Assembly: GCA_963697915.1 (NCBI GenBank)
Contig: OY969103.1
Location: 1,364,001-1,428,000 of the forward strand
DNA length: 64,000 nucleotides
Direction: 5' to 3'
From: VRUE01 sp963697915
Lineage (GTDB): Bacteria > Actinomycetota > Thermoleophilia > Solirubrobacterales > 70-9
In this document: one piece after another, positions 24,672-32,552 of the stretch
How positions within the stretch are numbered: position 1 is the first letter of the stretch
Layout: each line of letters begins with the position of its first letter
The notes under the pieces: model-generated
Database searches by the model: none
Told to the model about the DNA's origin: nothing
Seen by the model: the letters and a program-made list of their open reading frames with translations, nothing else
Translations under genes and position numbers: made by a program

Positions 24672-27173
24672 ATGGCCAAGACCAGCGAAGTTGCCGCGCA
24701 GGCGGCAGTTCCCTCCAGTGCCGACATCGAGCGGGCGGCTGAGTTCGCCCGCGAGCCCTTGCTGCTCGACGGCGAGGGCCCCGAGGCGCTCGCCCCCGGT
24801 ACCGCCCGCCGACGCGCCCTCGACGCGGCGCTGGTCGAGATCGACGAAGGGGCGGAGGTCCCCTCGATCCAGTGGCGCCAGGACTTCTCGCTGCTGCTCG
24901 GCCTCGAGCGCCTGCTCGCCGAGGAGCCGCCGAAACTGCGCGACGGGGCCGAGCTCAACCCGCACCAGGTCGACGCGCTCTCCGGGACCCTGACCGAGCT
25001 GATGTCCGAGCAGCAGGTCGCGGCCGAGAACGGTGCCGGACCGGTTGCCGCGGAGGAGGCCGGCGACGGCGACGCGCCCGCCAAGGGCGAGGCGAACGGC
25101 GACGGCGAGGAGGAGGAGCCCGAGGAGCTGGCCCCCGACGAGGAGCCCCAGGACTGGGAGGAAGAGCCGGCCGAGGACGAGGACGAGGATGTCGTCGCCG
25201 AGGCCGAGGACGATCCCGGCGCCGCCCGCCGCTTCTGGTTCGAGCACGCGACCGGCGCCGGCAAGACCGTCGCTGCGGTCGGCTTCATCGATGCCACGCG
25301 CACCGGCGGCGTCCTGATCCTCACCCACCGCCGCAACCTGGTCGAACAGTTCATCGGCGAGATCTCCGACCGGGGCTACAAAGAGCGGCTGCGGCCGCCG
25401 CTGCTCGACGGCCGCGACGACCCCGACGGCCCGGTCACGGTCGAGACCTACCAGTGGTTCGTCCGCAACCACAAGAAAGTCTCCGACGCCTACTCGATCG
25501 TGATCTGCGACGAGGCGCACACCGCCCTCGGCGAGAAAACCAGCGCCTGCATCCGCGCCTGGACCGGCCCCGTCTTCATCGGCATGACCGCGACCGGGGC
25601 ACTGATCGCCCGCCACGTCGCCGACCTCTTCCCGACCCAGACCTCGCGCTTCGACCTCGCCCAGGCGGCGCGCCGCGGCGTGATCGCCCCGCTGCGCTGC
25701 ATGCGCATCCCGCCCGGCCCGGGGGTGCGGACGATTGCCAAGGTGCCTTTGCGCAAAGGCGAGGTCGACCAGGACTTCGACCAGGAGGAGCTGGCCGCGC
25801 TGCTCGACCAGGAGCCCTTCAACGTGGCGATCGCCGACCTCTACAAGACGCGCTTCAGCAAGACGCCAGGCGTCCTCTACACGGCCGGCGTCCAGCACGC
25901 GAAGAACGTCGCCAAAGCGTTCAAGGCCGCCGGGATCGACGCCCGCGCCGTCTCCGGCGAGACGCCGAAGCGCGAACTGGCCGAGATCCTCGCCGCCTTC
26001 GAGCGCGGCGAGGTCGACGTGCTCTGCAACGCGATGCTGCTCGCCGAGGGTTGGAACTCACCGCGGGCGACGATCTGCATGCACCTGGCGCCGACCGCCT
26101 CACGGCGGATCTACCAGCAGCGGGTCGGCCGCGTCACGCGCCGGGCGCCGGGCAAGGAGGCCGGCCTGGTCATCGACTTCGTCCACCCGGCGACCACCCA
26201 CGACGAGACGATCGTCACCCTGCACAGCCTGCTCGACCGCGACGTCTACCGCGGCGGCGCGATCGTGGTCGGGCCGGTGCGCCGCGGCCGCGGCCGCAGG
26301 GTGCGGGTCGAGCGCCGCATCGTGCCGGTCAGCGACGTCTCCGAGCGCCGCACCCAGGTGCTCGAACGCGAGCTCTGGCGGATCGCGGTCGAGAACCTCG
26401 ACCACGCCGAGCAGCACGCCTGGGCGGCGCTGGCCGGGGCGCGGGTCAACCCGCAGAACTGGCGCCGGGCGCGCTCGATGCTGCAGAACGACCGCACCAA
26501 AGAGCTGCGCCGCCGCTTCCTGCTCACCTGCGTGCAGCGCAACCGCAACTCGCAGCTGCGGCTGAAAGCACTGGCCGAGATCGCCGACCTGCGCGACCCC
26601 GAGGCCTTCGACGACGCGATCGACATCGTCGGCACCTGGAGCCGCGAGGACAAACGGGCCGGGACGCGGACGCTGCTGCAGGCCCTGGTCGACAAACGGA
26701 TCGGCCGCCGCGACCAGGCCCAGGCCTGGGTCTGGCGCCTCGCCTCCTACACCCGCGAGCTGCACGAAGAGTACGCCGTGCAGCGCTGGCCGGAGACGAA
26801 GCGGCTGCTCGGCCTGCTGGTCAACTCCTCGGGCCGGGCGCACGGCCGCAACGCGCGGCGCCTGATCCACGCGGCGCGCAAACAGGATCGGCGGCTGGCG
26901 GTGGCGCTGCTCGCCGCCGCCGTTTCCCACACGCCCGAAGGCGAGGAGGTGCTGCGCGGGGCGCGGATGCGGATGGCCCGCAAACCCTCGGCGACGGCGC
27001 GCGAACTGCTGCGCAACTTCCCCAAAGGCGGCAAGAAACGGCGCCGCAAAAAGAAAGCGAAAAAAGACTCAGAGGCGAAGGTGGACGTCACCGGCGCCGA
27101 GCAGGACGCGGTCGCCGGCGGTGAGACGGACGGCGAGGTGACCCCGGTCGTCGATGCCGTCGGCGACTCCTGA
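24672..27173 (+). CDS. Superfamily 2 DEAH-type helicase with acidic insertion
   Basis: An 833-residue ATP-dependent helicase or translocase of the XPB/type III restriction-like SF2 class. Seen in order: NPHQVDALSGTLTEL (Q-motif-like, about 96), a very acidic stretch of about 70 residues (about 120-190), Walker A HATGAGKT (about 192-199), DEAH box ICDEAHTAL (about 279-287), motif III GMTATG, and motifs V/VI in LLAEGWNSP and QQRVGRVTRRAPG (about 480-492). Residues 550-800 are helical and unassigned, and the C-terminus is basic (PKGGKKRRRKKKAKK). ATG at 24672 is preferred to an upstream TTG frame extension that lies over the tlpA-like promoter region. The 3' end overlaps convergent birA by 105 bp. 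No nuclease or methylase is adjacent. Confidence 0.88.
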   Translation: MAKTSEVAAQAAVPSSADIERAAEFAREPLLLDGEGPEALAPGTARRRALDAALVEIDEGAEVPSIQWRQDFSLLLGLERLLAEEPPKLRDGAELNPHQVDALSGTLTELMSEQQVAAENGAGPVAAEEAGDGDAPAKGEANGDGEEEEPEELAPDEEPQDWEEEPAEDEDEDVVAEAEDDPGAARRFWFEHATGAGKTVAAVGFIDATRTGGVLILTHRRNLVEQFIGEISDRGYKERLRPPLLDGRDDPDGPVTVETYQWFVRNHKKVSDAYSIVICDEAHTALGEKTSACIRAWTGPVFIGMTATGALIARHVADLFPTQTSRFDLAQAARRGVIAPLRCMRIPPGPGVRTIAKVPLRKGEVDQDFDQEELAALLDQEPFNVAIADLYKTRFSKTPGVLYTAGVQHAKNVAKAFKAAGIDARAVSGETPKRELAEILAAFERGEVDVLCNAMLLAEGWNSPRATICMHLAPTASRRIYQQRVGRVTRRAPGKEAGLVIDFVHPATTHDETIVTLHSLLDRDVYRGGAIVVGPVRRGRGRRVRVERRIVPVSDVSERRTQVLERELWRIAVENLDHAEQHAWAALAGARVNPQNWRRARSMLQNDRTKELRRRFLLTCVQRNRNSQLRLKALAEIADLRDPEAFDDAIDIVGTWSREDKRAGTRTLLQALVDKRIGRRDQAQAWVWRLASYTRELHEEYAVQRWPETKRLLGLLVNSSGRAHGRNARRLIHAARKQDRRLAVALLAAAVSHTPEGEEVLRGARMRMARKPSATARELLRNFPKGGKKRRRKKKAKKDSEAKVDVTGAEQDAVAGGETDGEVTPVVDAVGDS

Positions 27174-27797
27174 GCCGCCGTCCCAGGCGACCTCGCGCCC
27201 GCGCAGCCCGTCGCGGCCACGCCAGGCGGCAAGCAGCTCGTCGCGGGGTGCGTCGACCCAGCGATCGAGCGCGGCGCTGAGCGTTTGCGTTGCGGTGCGC
27301 CTTACCCGTCCCAGAGACGGGAAAGGCGCACCGGAAGGGGCGAGGTTCAGCGACGTCGCGGTCTCCCGCAGCTCGGGCGGGAACTCGTCGCGGGCGATCG
27401 CCAGGTTGAGGCCGACGCCGATCACCGCCCAGCCTTTCTGTGGCTTGGCCTCGATCAGGACGCCGGCCAGCTTGCGCCCCTCGACCCAGACGTCGTTGGG
27501 CCACTTGATCGCGCACTCGACCCCCGGTTCGAGCCCTTCGGCGGCCTCGCAGACGGCGAGCGGGACGGCGAGCGGCAGCAGCAGGTGGCGCTCGTCCAGC
27601 GGGCGCAGGACCGCCGAGTAGAGCAGCGCCTTGCCGGGCGGCGCGGTCCAGGCGCGGCCCTGGCGGCCGCGGCCGGCGGTCTGCTCGGCGGCGGTGACGA
27701 CGGTCCCGCCCGGCGCCCCGGCCTCGACCAGCTCGCGGGCGCGGCTGTTGGTCGAGTCGGTGACCCGGAAGTGCCGGTGGGGGCTACCGAACGTCAT
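27069..27797 (-). CDS. birA: Biotin--[acetyl-CoA-carboxylase] ligase
   Basis: Activates biotin with ATP and attaches it to the biotin carboxyl carrier protein. The 242-residue product is a group I ligase without an N-terminal DNA-binding domain, so it should not act as a repressor. Motifs: TAGRGRQGRAW (biotinyl-AMP loop, about 41-51), CAIKWPNDVWVEGRKLAGVLIE (about 96-117) and GVGLNL. Residues about 154-169 (SGAPFPSLGRVRRTAT) derive from a family A palindrome. It overlaps the cobA-hemD stop by 14 nt, and its 3' end overlaps the convergent helicase gene by 105 bp. Confidence 0.93.
   Translation of the reverse strand: MTFGSPHRHFRVTDSTNSRARELVEAGAPGGTVVTAAEQTAGRGRQGRAWTAPPGKALLYSAVLRPLDERHLLLPLAVPLAVCEAAEGLEPGVECAIKWPNDVWVEGRKLAGVLIEAKPQKGWAVIGVGLNLAIARDEFPPELRETATSLNLAPSGAPFPSLGRVRRTATQTLSAALDRWVDAPRDELLAAWRGRDGLRGREVAWDGGSGVADGIDDRGHLAVRLTAGDRVLLGAGDVHLRL
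27290..27336. repeat. Family A palindromic element, copy 2 (in birA)
   Basis: A 47-bp element: TTGCGGTGCGCCTT, a CCCGTC/GACGGG inner stem, then AAGGCGCACCGGAA. It shares ends and length with copies at 22454 and 29328, with one mismatch in the outer stem. It is translated in frame within BirA. Confidence 0.85.
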
Positions 27798-29328
27798 CGA
27801 GCAGGGCCGTGAGCAGGCCGTCGACGTCGTGGCGCTCCGCCTCGACGTCGACCTCGTGGCCGGCGGCGCGGGCCGCCTCGCTGGTGATCGGTCCGATCGA
27901 GACGACGCGGGCGGCGGCGGGGAAGCGCTCGCCGAGCGCCTCGGTCAGGTTGCGCACGGTCGAGGCCGAGGTGAAGGTGACGTAGTCGGCGCTCCCCGCC
28001 GCCGCGATCGCCCCGCCGCCCGGCTCCTCGCGCACGGTCTCGTAGAGGGCGACGACGTCGACCTCGGCGCCGCGCTCGCGCAGGGCGTCGGGGAGGACGT
28101 CGCGCGCCTCGGCAGCGCGGGCGACGAGCACCGGCCGGCCGGCGACCTCGACCTCCGCCAGCGCCTCGACCAGCGCCTCGGCAACGAAGCGCTCGGGGAC
28201 GACGTCGGCGGCGATCCCGCGCTCGGCCAGGGCGCGGGCGGTGCCGGGGCCGATCGCGGCGACCGTGGCGTTGGCGAGGGCGCGGGCGTCGAGGCCGGCC
28301 GCGCCCAGCGCCTCGAACAGCAGCCGCACCCCGTTGGGGCTGGTCAGGCAGACCAGCGCGTAGGCGTGGATCGAGTCGACCGCGAGGCGCACCTCCCTGC
28401 TCTCGATCCGCGGCTCGATCCGGATCGCGGGCAGCTCGACTACGTCGGCGCCGAGCGCGCGCAGCGCCGCCGCCAGGCCGCTGGCCTGGGCGCGGGCACG
28501 GGTGACGACGACCCGGCGCCCGTGCAGGGGGCGCCGCTCGAGCCAGGCGAGCGCCTCGCGGCGGGCGACCACCGGCCCGACGACGATCAGCGCCGGGGCG
28601 CCGAGGCCCTCGCGCCCGACCGCCTCGGCGAGCGTCGCCAGGGTGGCGACGACGGTGCGCTGGCCCGCCATCGTGCCGCGCTCGACCGCTGCTGCCGGCT
28701 CGTCCCCGTCCCGTCCCGCCGCGATCAGCGCTGTCGCGTTCTCGGCCAGGCGTTTGACGCCCATGTAGAAGACGAGCGTGCCGGGAAAGCGCGCCAGCGA
28801 CTCCCAGTCGAGCGCCGTGCCCTCCTTGTCCGGGTCCTCGTGGCCGGTGACGAAGGCGACCGCGGAGGCGTCGTCGCGATGGGTGACCGGGATGCCGGCG
28901 TAGGCGCTCGCCGCGACGCCAGCGGTGACGCCGGGCACGACCTCGAACTCGACCCCGGCGTCGCGCAGCGCCTCGCCCTCCTCGCCGCCCCGCCCGAAGA
29001 CGAACGGATCGCCCCCCTTCAGCCGCACCACGCTCTTCCCCGCCCGCGCCGCCGCGACCAACCGCTCGTTGATCTCCTCCTGCGGGACAGACGTGCCGGT
29101 GATTTCCCGCCCATATGGGCGGGAAATCACCGGCACGTCCCCAGGGGACTTGCCGACGTAGACGAGCTCGGCGTCCTCGCGGGCGCCGTCGAGGGCACCG
29201 GGGGGGATCAGGCGGTCGTGGAAGATCGCGTCGGCGGCGGCGATCAGCTCCAGGGCGCGGGCCGTCATCAGCCCCGGATCGCCGGGACCTGCGCCGACCA
29301 GGTAGACGACCCTCGGCCGCGCGCTCAT
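27784..29328 (-). CDS. cobA-hemD: Fused uroporphyrinogen-III C-methyltransferase / uroporphyrinogen-III synthase
   Basis: A two-domain enzyme of tetrapyrrole synthesis. The N-terminal half (about 1-245) is a SAM-dependent methyltransferase making precorrin-2: VYLVGAGPGDPGLMTARAL near the start, VVRLKGGDPFVFGRGGEE and PGVTAGVAASAYAGIPVTHR. The C-terminal half (about 255-514) is HemD, closing hydroxymethylbilane to uroporphyrinogen III (GRRVVVTRARAQASGL, VCLTSPNGVRLLFEAL, TFTSASTVRNLTEAL). Such fusions are common in actinobacteria. Residues about 64-80 (DVPVISRPYGREITGTS) are encoded by a perfect 50-bp palindrome, between the conserved VGKSPG and PQEEIN segments. The ATG touches a family A element. 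Confidence 0.94.
   Translation of the reverse strand: MSARPRVVYLVGAGPGDPGLMTARALELIAAADAIFHDRLIPPGALDGAREDAELVYVGKSPGDVPVISRPYGREITGTSVPQEEINERLVAAARAGKSVVRLKGGDPFVFGRGGEEGEALRDAGVEFEVVPGVTAGVAASAYAGIPVTHRDDASAVAFVTGHEDPDKEGTALDWESLARFPGTLVFYMGVKRLAENATALIAAGRDGDEPAAAVERGTMAGQRTVVATLATLAEAVGREGLGAPALIVVGPVVARREALAWLERRPLHGRRVVVTRARAQASGLAAALRALGADVVELPAIRIEPRIESREVRLAVDSIHAYALVCLTSPNGVRLLFEALGAAGLDARALANATVAAIGPGTARALAERGIAADVVPERFVAEALVEALAEVEVAGRPVLVARAAEARDVLPDALRERGAEVDVVALYETVREEPGGGAIAAAGSADYVTFTSASTVRNLTEALGERFPAAARVVSIGPITSEAARAAGHEVDVEAERHDVDGLLTALLDDVR
29090..29139. repeat. Family B element, copy 1: perfect 50-bp palindrome in cobA-hemD
   Basis: Two 25-bp arms with no loop: GACGTGCCGGTGATTTCCCG continuing CCCAT, then ATGGG continuing CGGGAAATCACCGGCACGTC. 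Every base pairs. The related copy at 52309-52358 shares the outer 11 bp and the inner CCCGCCCATATGGGCGGG core. It is translated in frame. Confidence 0.9.
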
Positions 29329-29374
29329 TCCGGTGCGCCTTTCACGTCTGAGAAACGGGAAAAGCGCACCGGAA
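29328..29374. repeat. Family A palindromic element, copy 3 (hemC/cobA junction)
   Basis: A 47-bp element with ends TTCCGGTGCGC (29328-29338) and GCGCACCGGAA (29364-29374). It fills almost the whole gap between hemC and cobA-hemD; its first base is the A of the cobA ATG on the minus strand. Any message across the operon would carry the hairpin right at the cobA start, so it may affect translation there. Confidence 0.85.
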
Positions 29375-29377
29375 GAC

Positions 29378-30250
29378 TCATTGGGCGGCGGCGCGGTCGA
29401 GGATGTCGCGGGCGCCGGCGCCGAGCAGGCGCTCGGCGAGCAGGGCGCCGGCGGCGCCGGGCTCCGCGGCCTCGCCCTCGACCCGGTCGCGGATCCACTC
29501 GCTGCCGTCGGGCAGCCCGACGAAGGCCTCGACCACGAGCGCCTCGCCCGCGCGCTCGGCGCGGACGCCGATCGGGGTCGAGCAGGTGGCGTCGAGCAGG
29601 GTGACGACCGTGCGCTCGGCGGTCAGCTCGCCCAGCGCCGCCTCGTCGCCGACCGCGGCCACCGCCGCGAGCGTCTCGGCGTCGTCGGCGCGGACCTGCA
29701 GGACCAGCGTCCCCTGTCCGGCCGCCGGGGTCATCGCCTCCGCCGGGATCGCGAAGCTCGCCTCTCCCTCGCGGCCGAGCCGCCGCAGGCCGGCGGCGGC
29801 GAGCACGATCGCGTCGTGCTCGCCCGCGGCCAGCTTGCCCAGCCGCGTGTCGACGTTGCCGTGCAGCTCGCCGATCTCGAGGTCGGGCCGCGCCGCAAGC
29901 AGCTGCGCCCGCCGCCGCAGGCTCGCCGTCCCCACCCGGGCCCCCTCCGGCACCTCGTCGAGCGAGCCGCCGACCCCAACCCAGACATCAGCGGCGTCCC
30001 CCCGCACCGGCACCGCACCGATCGCCAATCCCTCCGGCATCTCCGCCGGCAGGTCCTTGGCCGAGTGCACCCCGACCTCCGCCTCAGCGTCGAGGAGCGC
30101 TTGCTCGACTCCGCGCACGAACCGGGCCTTGTCGTCTGCGCCGCCGTCGGCGCCGACCTCGACCAGCTCGGCTCCCCCCAGCAGCTCAGCGACCTGGCGT
30201 GCCTGGGCTAGAGCAAGCGCACTGCCCCTGGTCGCGAGGCGCAGTGCCAC
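29378..30250 (-). CDS. hemC: Hydroxymethylbilane synthase (porphobilinogen deaminase)
   Basis: Joins four porphobilinogens into hydroxymethylbilane. The 290-residue product shows LATRGSALALAQARQVA at the N-terminus, VHSAKDLPAEMPEGLAIGAV, the RVGTASLRRRAQLLAARPDL segment with substrate-binding arginines, and TCSTPIGVRAE carrying the dipyrromethane cofactor Cys. GTG start 3 nt after the hemA stop. It is part of the ccm-hem run. Confidence 0.95.
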   Translation of the reverse strand: MALRLATRGSALALAQARQVAELLGGAELVEVGADGGADDKARFVRGVEQALLDAEAEVGVHSAKDLPAEMPEGLAIGAVPVRGDAADVWVGVGGSLDEVPEGARVGTASLRRRAQLLAARPDLEIGELHGNVDTRLGKLAAGEHDAIVLAAAGLRRLGREGEASFAIPAEAMTPAAGQGTLVLQVRADDAETLAAVAAVGDEAALGELTAERTVVTLLDATCSTPIGVRAERAGEALVVEAFVGLPDGSEWIRDRVEGEAAEPGAAGALLAERLLGAGARDILDRAAAQ

Positions 30251-30253
30251 GGA

Positions 30254-31597
30254 TCAGGCCGACTCGCGACCTTTGCGACGCTGCGAGAGGTCGGCGACGT
30301 CGCCGCTCGCCTCGCCCTCTGGCTCCATCCCCGCATCCAACCCAAACAGCTCTCGCAACGCACTCACGTAGAGATAGGCTTCGTCGCCTCCCGCAGCCCG
30401 CTTCATCCGCAAAGTCGGCTCATGCAGCAGCCGCGAGACGATCGCCTTGGCCATCGCCCCGAGCCGCTCCCGATCGGCCTCGCCGAGCTCCTCCCAGCGC
30501 CCCTCGTTCTCGGCCAGGACGCGGGCCACCACCTCGTCGCCGCGCTCGCGCAGCGCCGCGATCGTCGGCACCACCTCGAGCGAGGCGAGCCAGCGCCCGA
30601 AGCGGTCGAGCTCGGCGGCGATGATCGGCTCAGCCCGCTTCACCTCGGCCGCCCGGCCGCCGGCGTTGCGCTCGGCGATCTGCTGGACGTCGTCGATGTC
30701 GTAGAGGCTGACCGCGCCGATCTCACGGCACTCGGGTTCGATGTCGCGCGGCACCGCGATGTCGACCAGCAGCAGGGGCCGGCCGCCGCGCCCCTCCATC
30801 ACCTGGCTGAGCCCGTCGCGCTCGACGATGTGGTGGGGCGAGTTGGTCGCCGAGACGACGATGTCGGCGGCGACCAGCTGCTCGGGCAGCTCGTCGATCC
30901 GGACCGCCTCGCCGCCGAAGCGCTGGGCGAGCCCGATCGCGCGGTCGTAGTGGCGGTTGGCGACGAAGACGGTGGCGCCGCCGCGGGCGGCCAGCGCCCG
31001 GGCGACCAGCTCGGCGGTCTCGCCGGCGCCGATCACCAGCACCCGACGCTCGTCGAGGTCGCCGAGCGCGCGCCGCGCCAGCCCGACCGCGATCGAGGGG
31101 ATCGAGACGTTGCGCTCGCCGATCGCGGTCTCCTCGCGCACCCGCCCGCCGGCGGCGAGGGCGCCGTGGAAGAGGCGGTTGAGGATCGGCCCCGTCGCCC
31201 CCTCGACCAGGGCCAGCTCGTAAGCGCGTTTGACCTGGCCCTGGACCTCGGCCTCGCCGACGATCATCGAGTCGAGCCCGGCGGTGACCCGGAAGAGGTG
31301 GCTGGCGGCATCCTCGGCGCGCAGCGCGTAGAGGTGGCCGAGCAGCTCGGTCGGCCGGGTCCCGGCCCGCCGGGTGAGCACACCGAGCGCCGTCGACTCG
31401 GCCTCGACCGGGTCGGAGACCACCAGGTAGAGCTCGGTCCGGTTGCAGGTGGAGATCGCCGCCGCCTCGTGGATGCCCTCGCTGCTCGTCAGCTCGCCCA
31501 GGGCGCCGACGGCGCTCCCCTCGGTCAGTGCCAGCCGCTCGCGCAGGTCGAGCGGCGCCGTCTTGTGCGAGATGCCGAGAGCGAGAAGCTCAGACAT
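30254..31597 (-). CDS. hemA: Glutamyl-tRNA reductase
   Basis: First enzyme of the C5 pathway, reducing glutamyl-tRNA to glutamate-1-semialdehyde with NADPH. The 447-residue product has GISHKTAPLDLRERLA at the start, the nucleophilic Cys in AISTCNRTELYLV (about 49-61), VGEAEVQGQVKRAYELA, and the NADPH site RRVLVIGAGETAELVARAL. It overlaps ccmD by 8 nt at its start. HemL and HemB are not in the window. Confidence 0.96.
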   Translation of the reverse strand: MSELLALGISHKTAPLDLRERLALTEGSAVGALGELTSSEGIHEAAAISTCNRTELYLVVSDPVEAESTALGVLTRRAGTRPTELLGHLYALRAEDAASHLFRVTAGLDSMIVGEAEVQGQVKRAYELALVEGATGPILNRLFHGALAAGGRVREETAIGERNVSIPSIAVGLARRALGDLDERRVLVIGAGETAELVARALAARGGATVFVANRHYDRAIGLAQRFGGEAVRIDELPEQLVAADIVVSATNSPHHIVERDGLSQVMEGRGGRPLLLVDIAVPRDIEPECREIGAVSLYDIDDVQQIAERNAGGRAAEVKRAEPIIAAELDRFGRWLASLEVVPTIAALRERGDEVVARVLAENEGRWEELGEADRERLGAMAKAIVSRLLHEPTLRMKRAAGGDEAYLYVSALRELFGLDAGMEPEGEASGDVADLSQRRKGRESA

Positions 31598-31799
31598 CGG
31601 AGGTCGCCTCCTCCCGCTCGGGGGTGACGACCTCCCCGTTCTTACGCGACTCGGCGAACCCGGCGAGCTCCCTCAGCTCGCGCTCGATCCGCTGAATCCT
31701 GACCGCCATGATCGCCACGTAGACGACGAGCAGGGTGAGGAAGACGACGTAGGCGCCGGCGACGTACTTGCCGGCCTCGTCGAGCGGCAGGGCGGGCAT
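31590..31799 (-). CDS. ccmD: Small CcmD-like membrane protein
   Basis: A 69-residue protein with one membrane helix (YVVFLTLLVVYVAIMAVRI, about 17-35) and a charged cytoplasmic end (IQRIERELRELAGF). Its size, topology and place between ccmC and hemA match CcmD, which helps release heme-loaded CcmE from the CcmABC complex. CcmD proteins share little sequence, so the call depends on context. Confidence 0.75.
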   Translation of the reverse strand: MPALPLDEAGKYVAGAYVVFLTLLVVYVAIMAVRIQRIERELRELAGFAESRKNGEVVTPEREEATSDV

Positions 31800-31801
31800 C
31801 G

Positions 31802-32524
31802 CTAGCTCACCTCCGGGGCGACGCGGGAGCTGCCGCCCGGGCCCGGCGCGTCGAGCGCGCGGCGCAGCCGCTTCAGCTGCCCCCGGGCGCTCTTCGCGGT
31901 CAGCTCGAACTTGACCAGGGTGACCCAGAGCAACCCCATCGCCAGCAAGCTGACGAGGAAGGTGAACATCATCTCGCCGGGCAGGCCGCCGCTGGCGGTG
32001 GCGAAGGTGCGCGGGTGGACCAGGCTCTCGGCCATCCGCACCGCCATGAAGTTGAGCGGCACGAAGGCGCCGGCGGTGATCGCGAAGACCGAGGCGTAGC
32101 GGCCCTGGCGCTCGCGGTCCTCGATCGCGTAGCGGAAGGGGTAGTAGGTCGCGTACATCAGGAAGACGATCAGGAAGCTGACCAGGGTCGGCTCGTCCCA
32201 GACCCACCAGTGGCCCCAGGAGGCCTTGGCCCAGATCCCCCCGGTGATCAGCACGGCGACGCCGAAGATCACCGACATGTGGATCGAGACGTAGGAGTAG
32301 GCGTCCCAGCGCGAGTCGCCGCTGCGCAGGTGCAGGACGGCGAAGACGCCGCCGACGACGAAGCCGATCAGGGCGACGATCGCCAGCGGCACGTGCAGGT
32401 AGAAGATCTTCTGCACGAAGCCCTGGTCGGCGTCGAGCGGAGTCCAGAAGAAGACCAGCGAGAGCGACGCGGCGAGCGCCGCGACGGTCGCGATCGAGAG
32501 CGGTTTCAGGCCTTTGCCGTACAT
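31802..32524 (-). CDS. ccmC: Cytochrome c biogenesis heme-handling protein CcmC
   Basis: A 240-residue membrane protein with six helices and the tryptophan-rich heme-binding motif WGHWWVWDEPTLVSFL (about 105-120), plus FYLHVPLAIVALIGF and conserved histidines in extracytoplasmic loops. CcmC loads heme onto CcmE in system I cytochrome c maturation. It lies 28 nt downstream of ccmB in the same orientation. Confidence 0.93.
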   Translation of the reverse strand: MYGKGLKPLSIATVAALAASLSLVFFWTPLDADQGFVQKIFYLHVPLAIVALIGFVVGGVFAVLHLRSGDSRWDAYSYVSIHMSVIFGVAVLITGGIWAKASWGHWWVWDEPTLVSFLIVFLMYATYYPFRYAIEDRERQGRYASVFAITAGAFVPLNFMAVRMAESLVHPRTFATASGGLPGEMMFTFLVSLLAMGLLWVTLVKFELTAKSARGQLKRLRRALDAPGPGGSSRVAPEVS

Positions 32525-32552
32525 GCGTGTGGCGCGCTTGGGGGTTGGCGCC

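Noticed and set aside
25748..25763. GCCTTTGCGCAAAGGC, a perfect 16-bp palindrome in the helicase gene
   Set aside because: It encodes ordinary residues (VPLRKG) in a region that is not an insertion, and 16 bp can arise by chance in a 64-kb GC-rich window.
24672..27173. Possible defence island around the SF2 helicase
   Set aside because: Neighbours are tlpA-like and biotin ligase genes; no nuclease, methylase, reverse transcriptase or toxin is seen, so a defence role is not supported.
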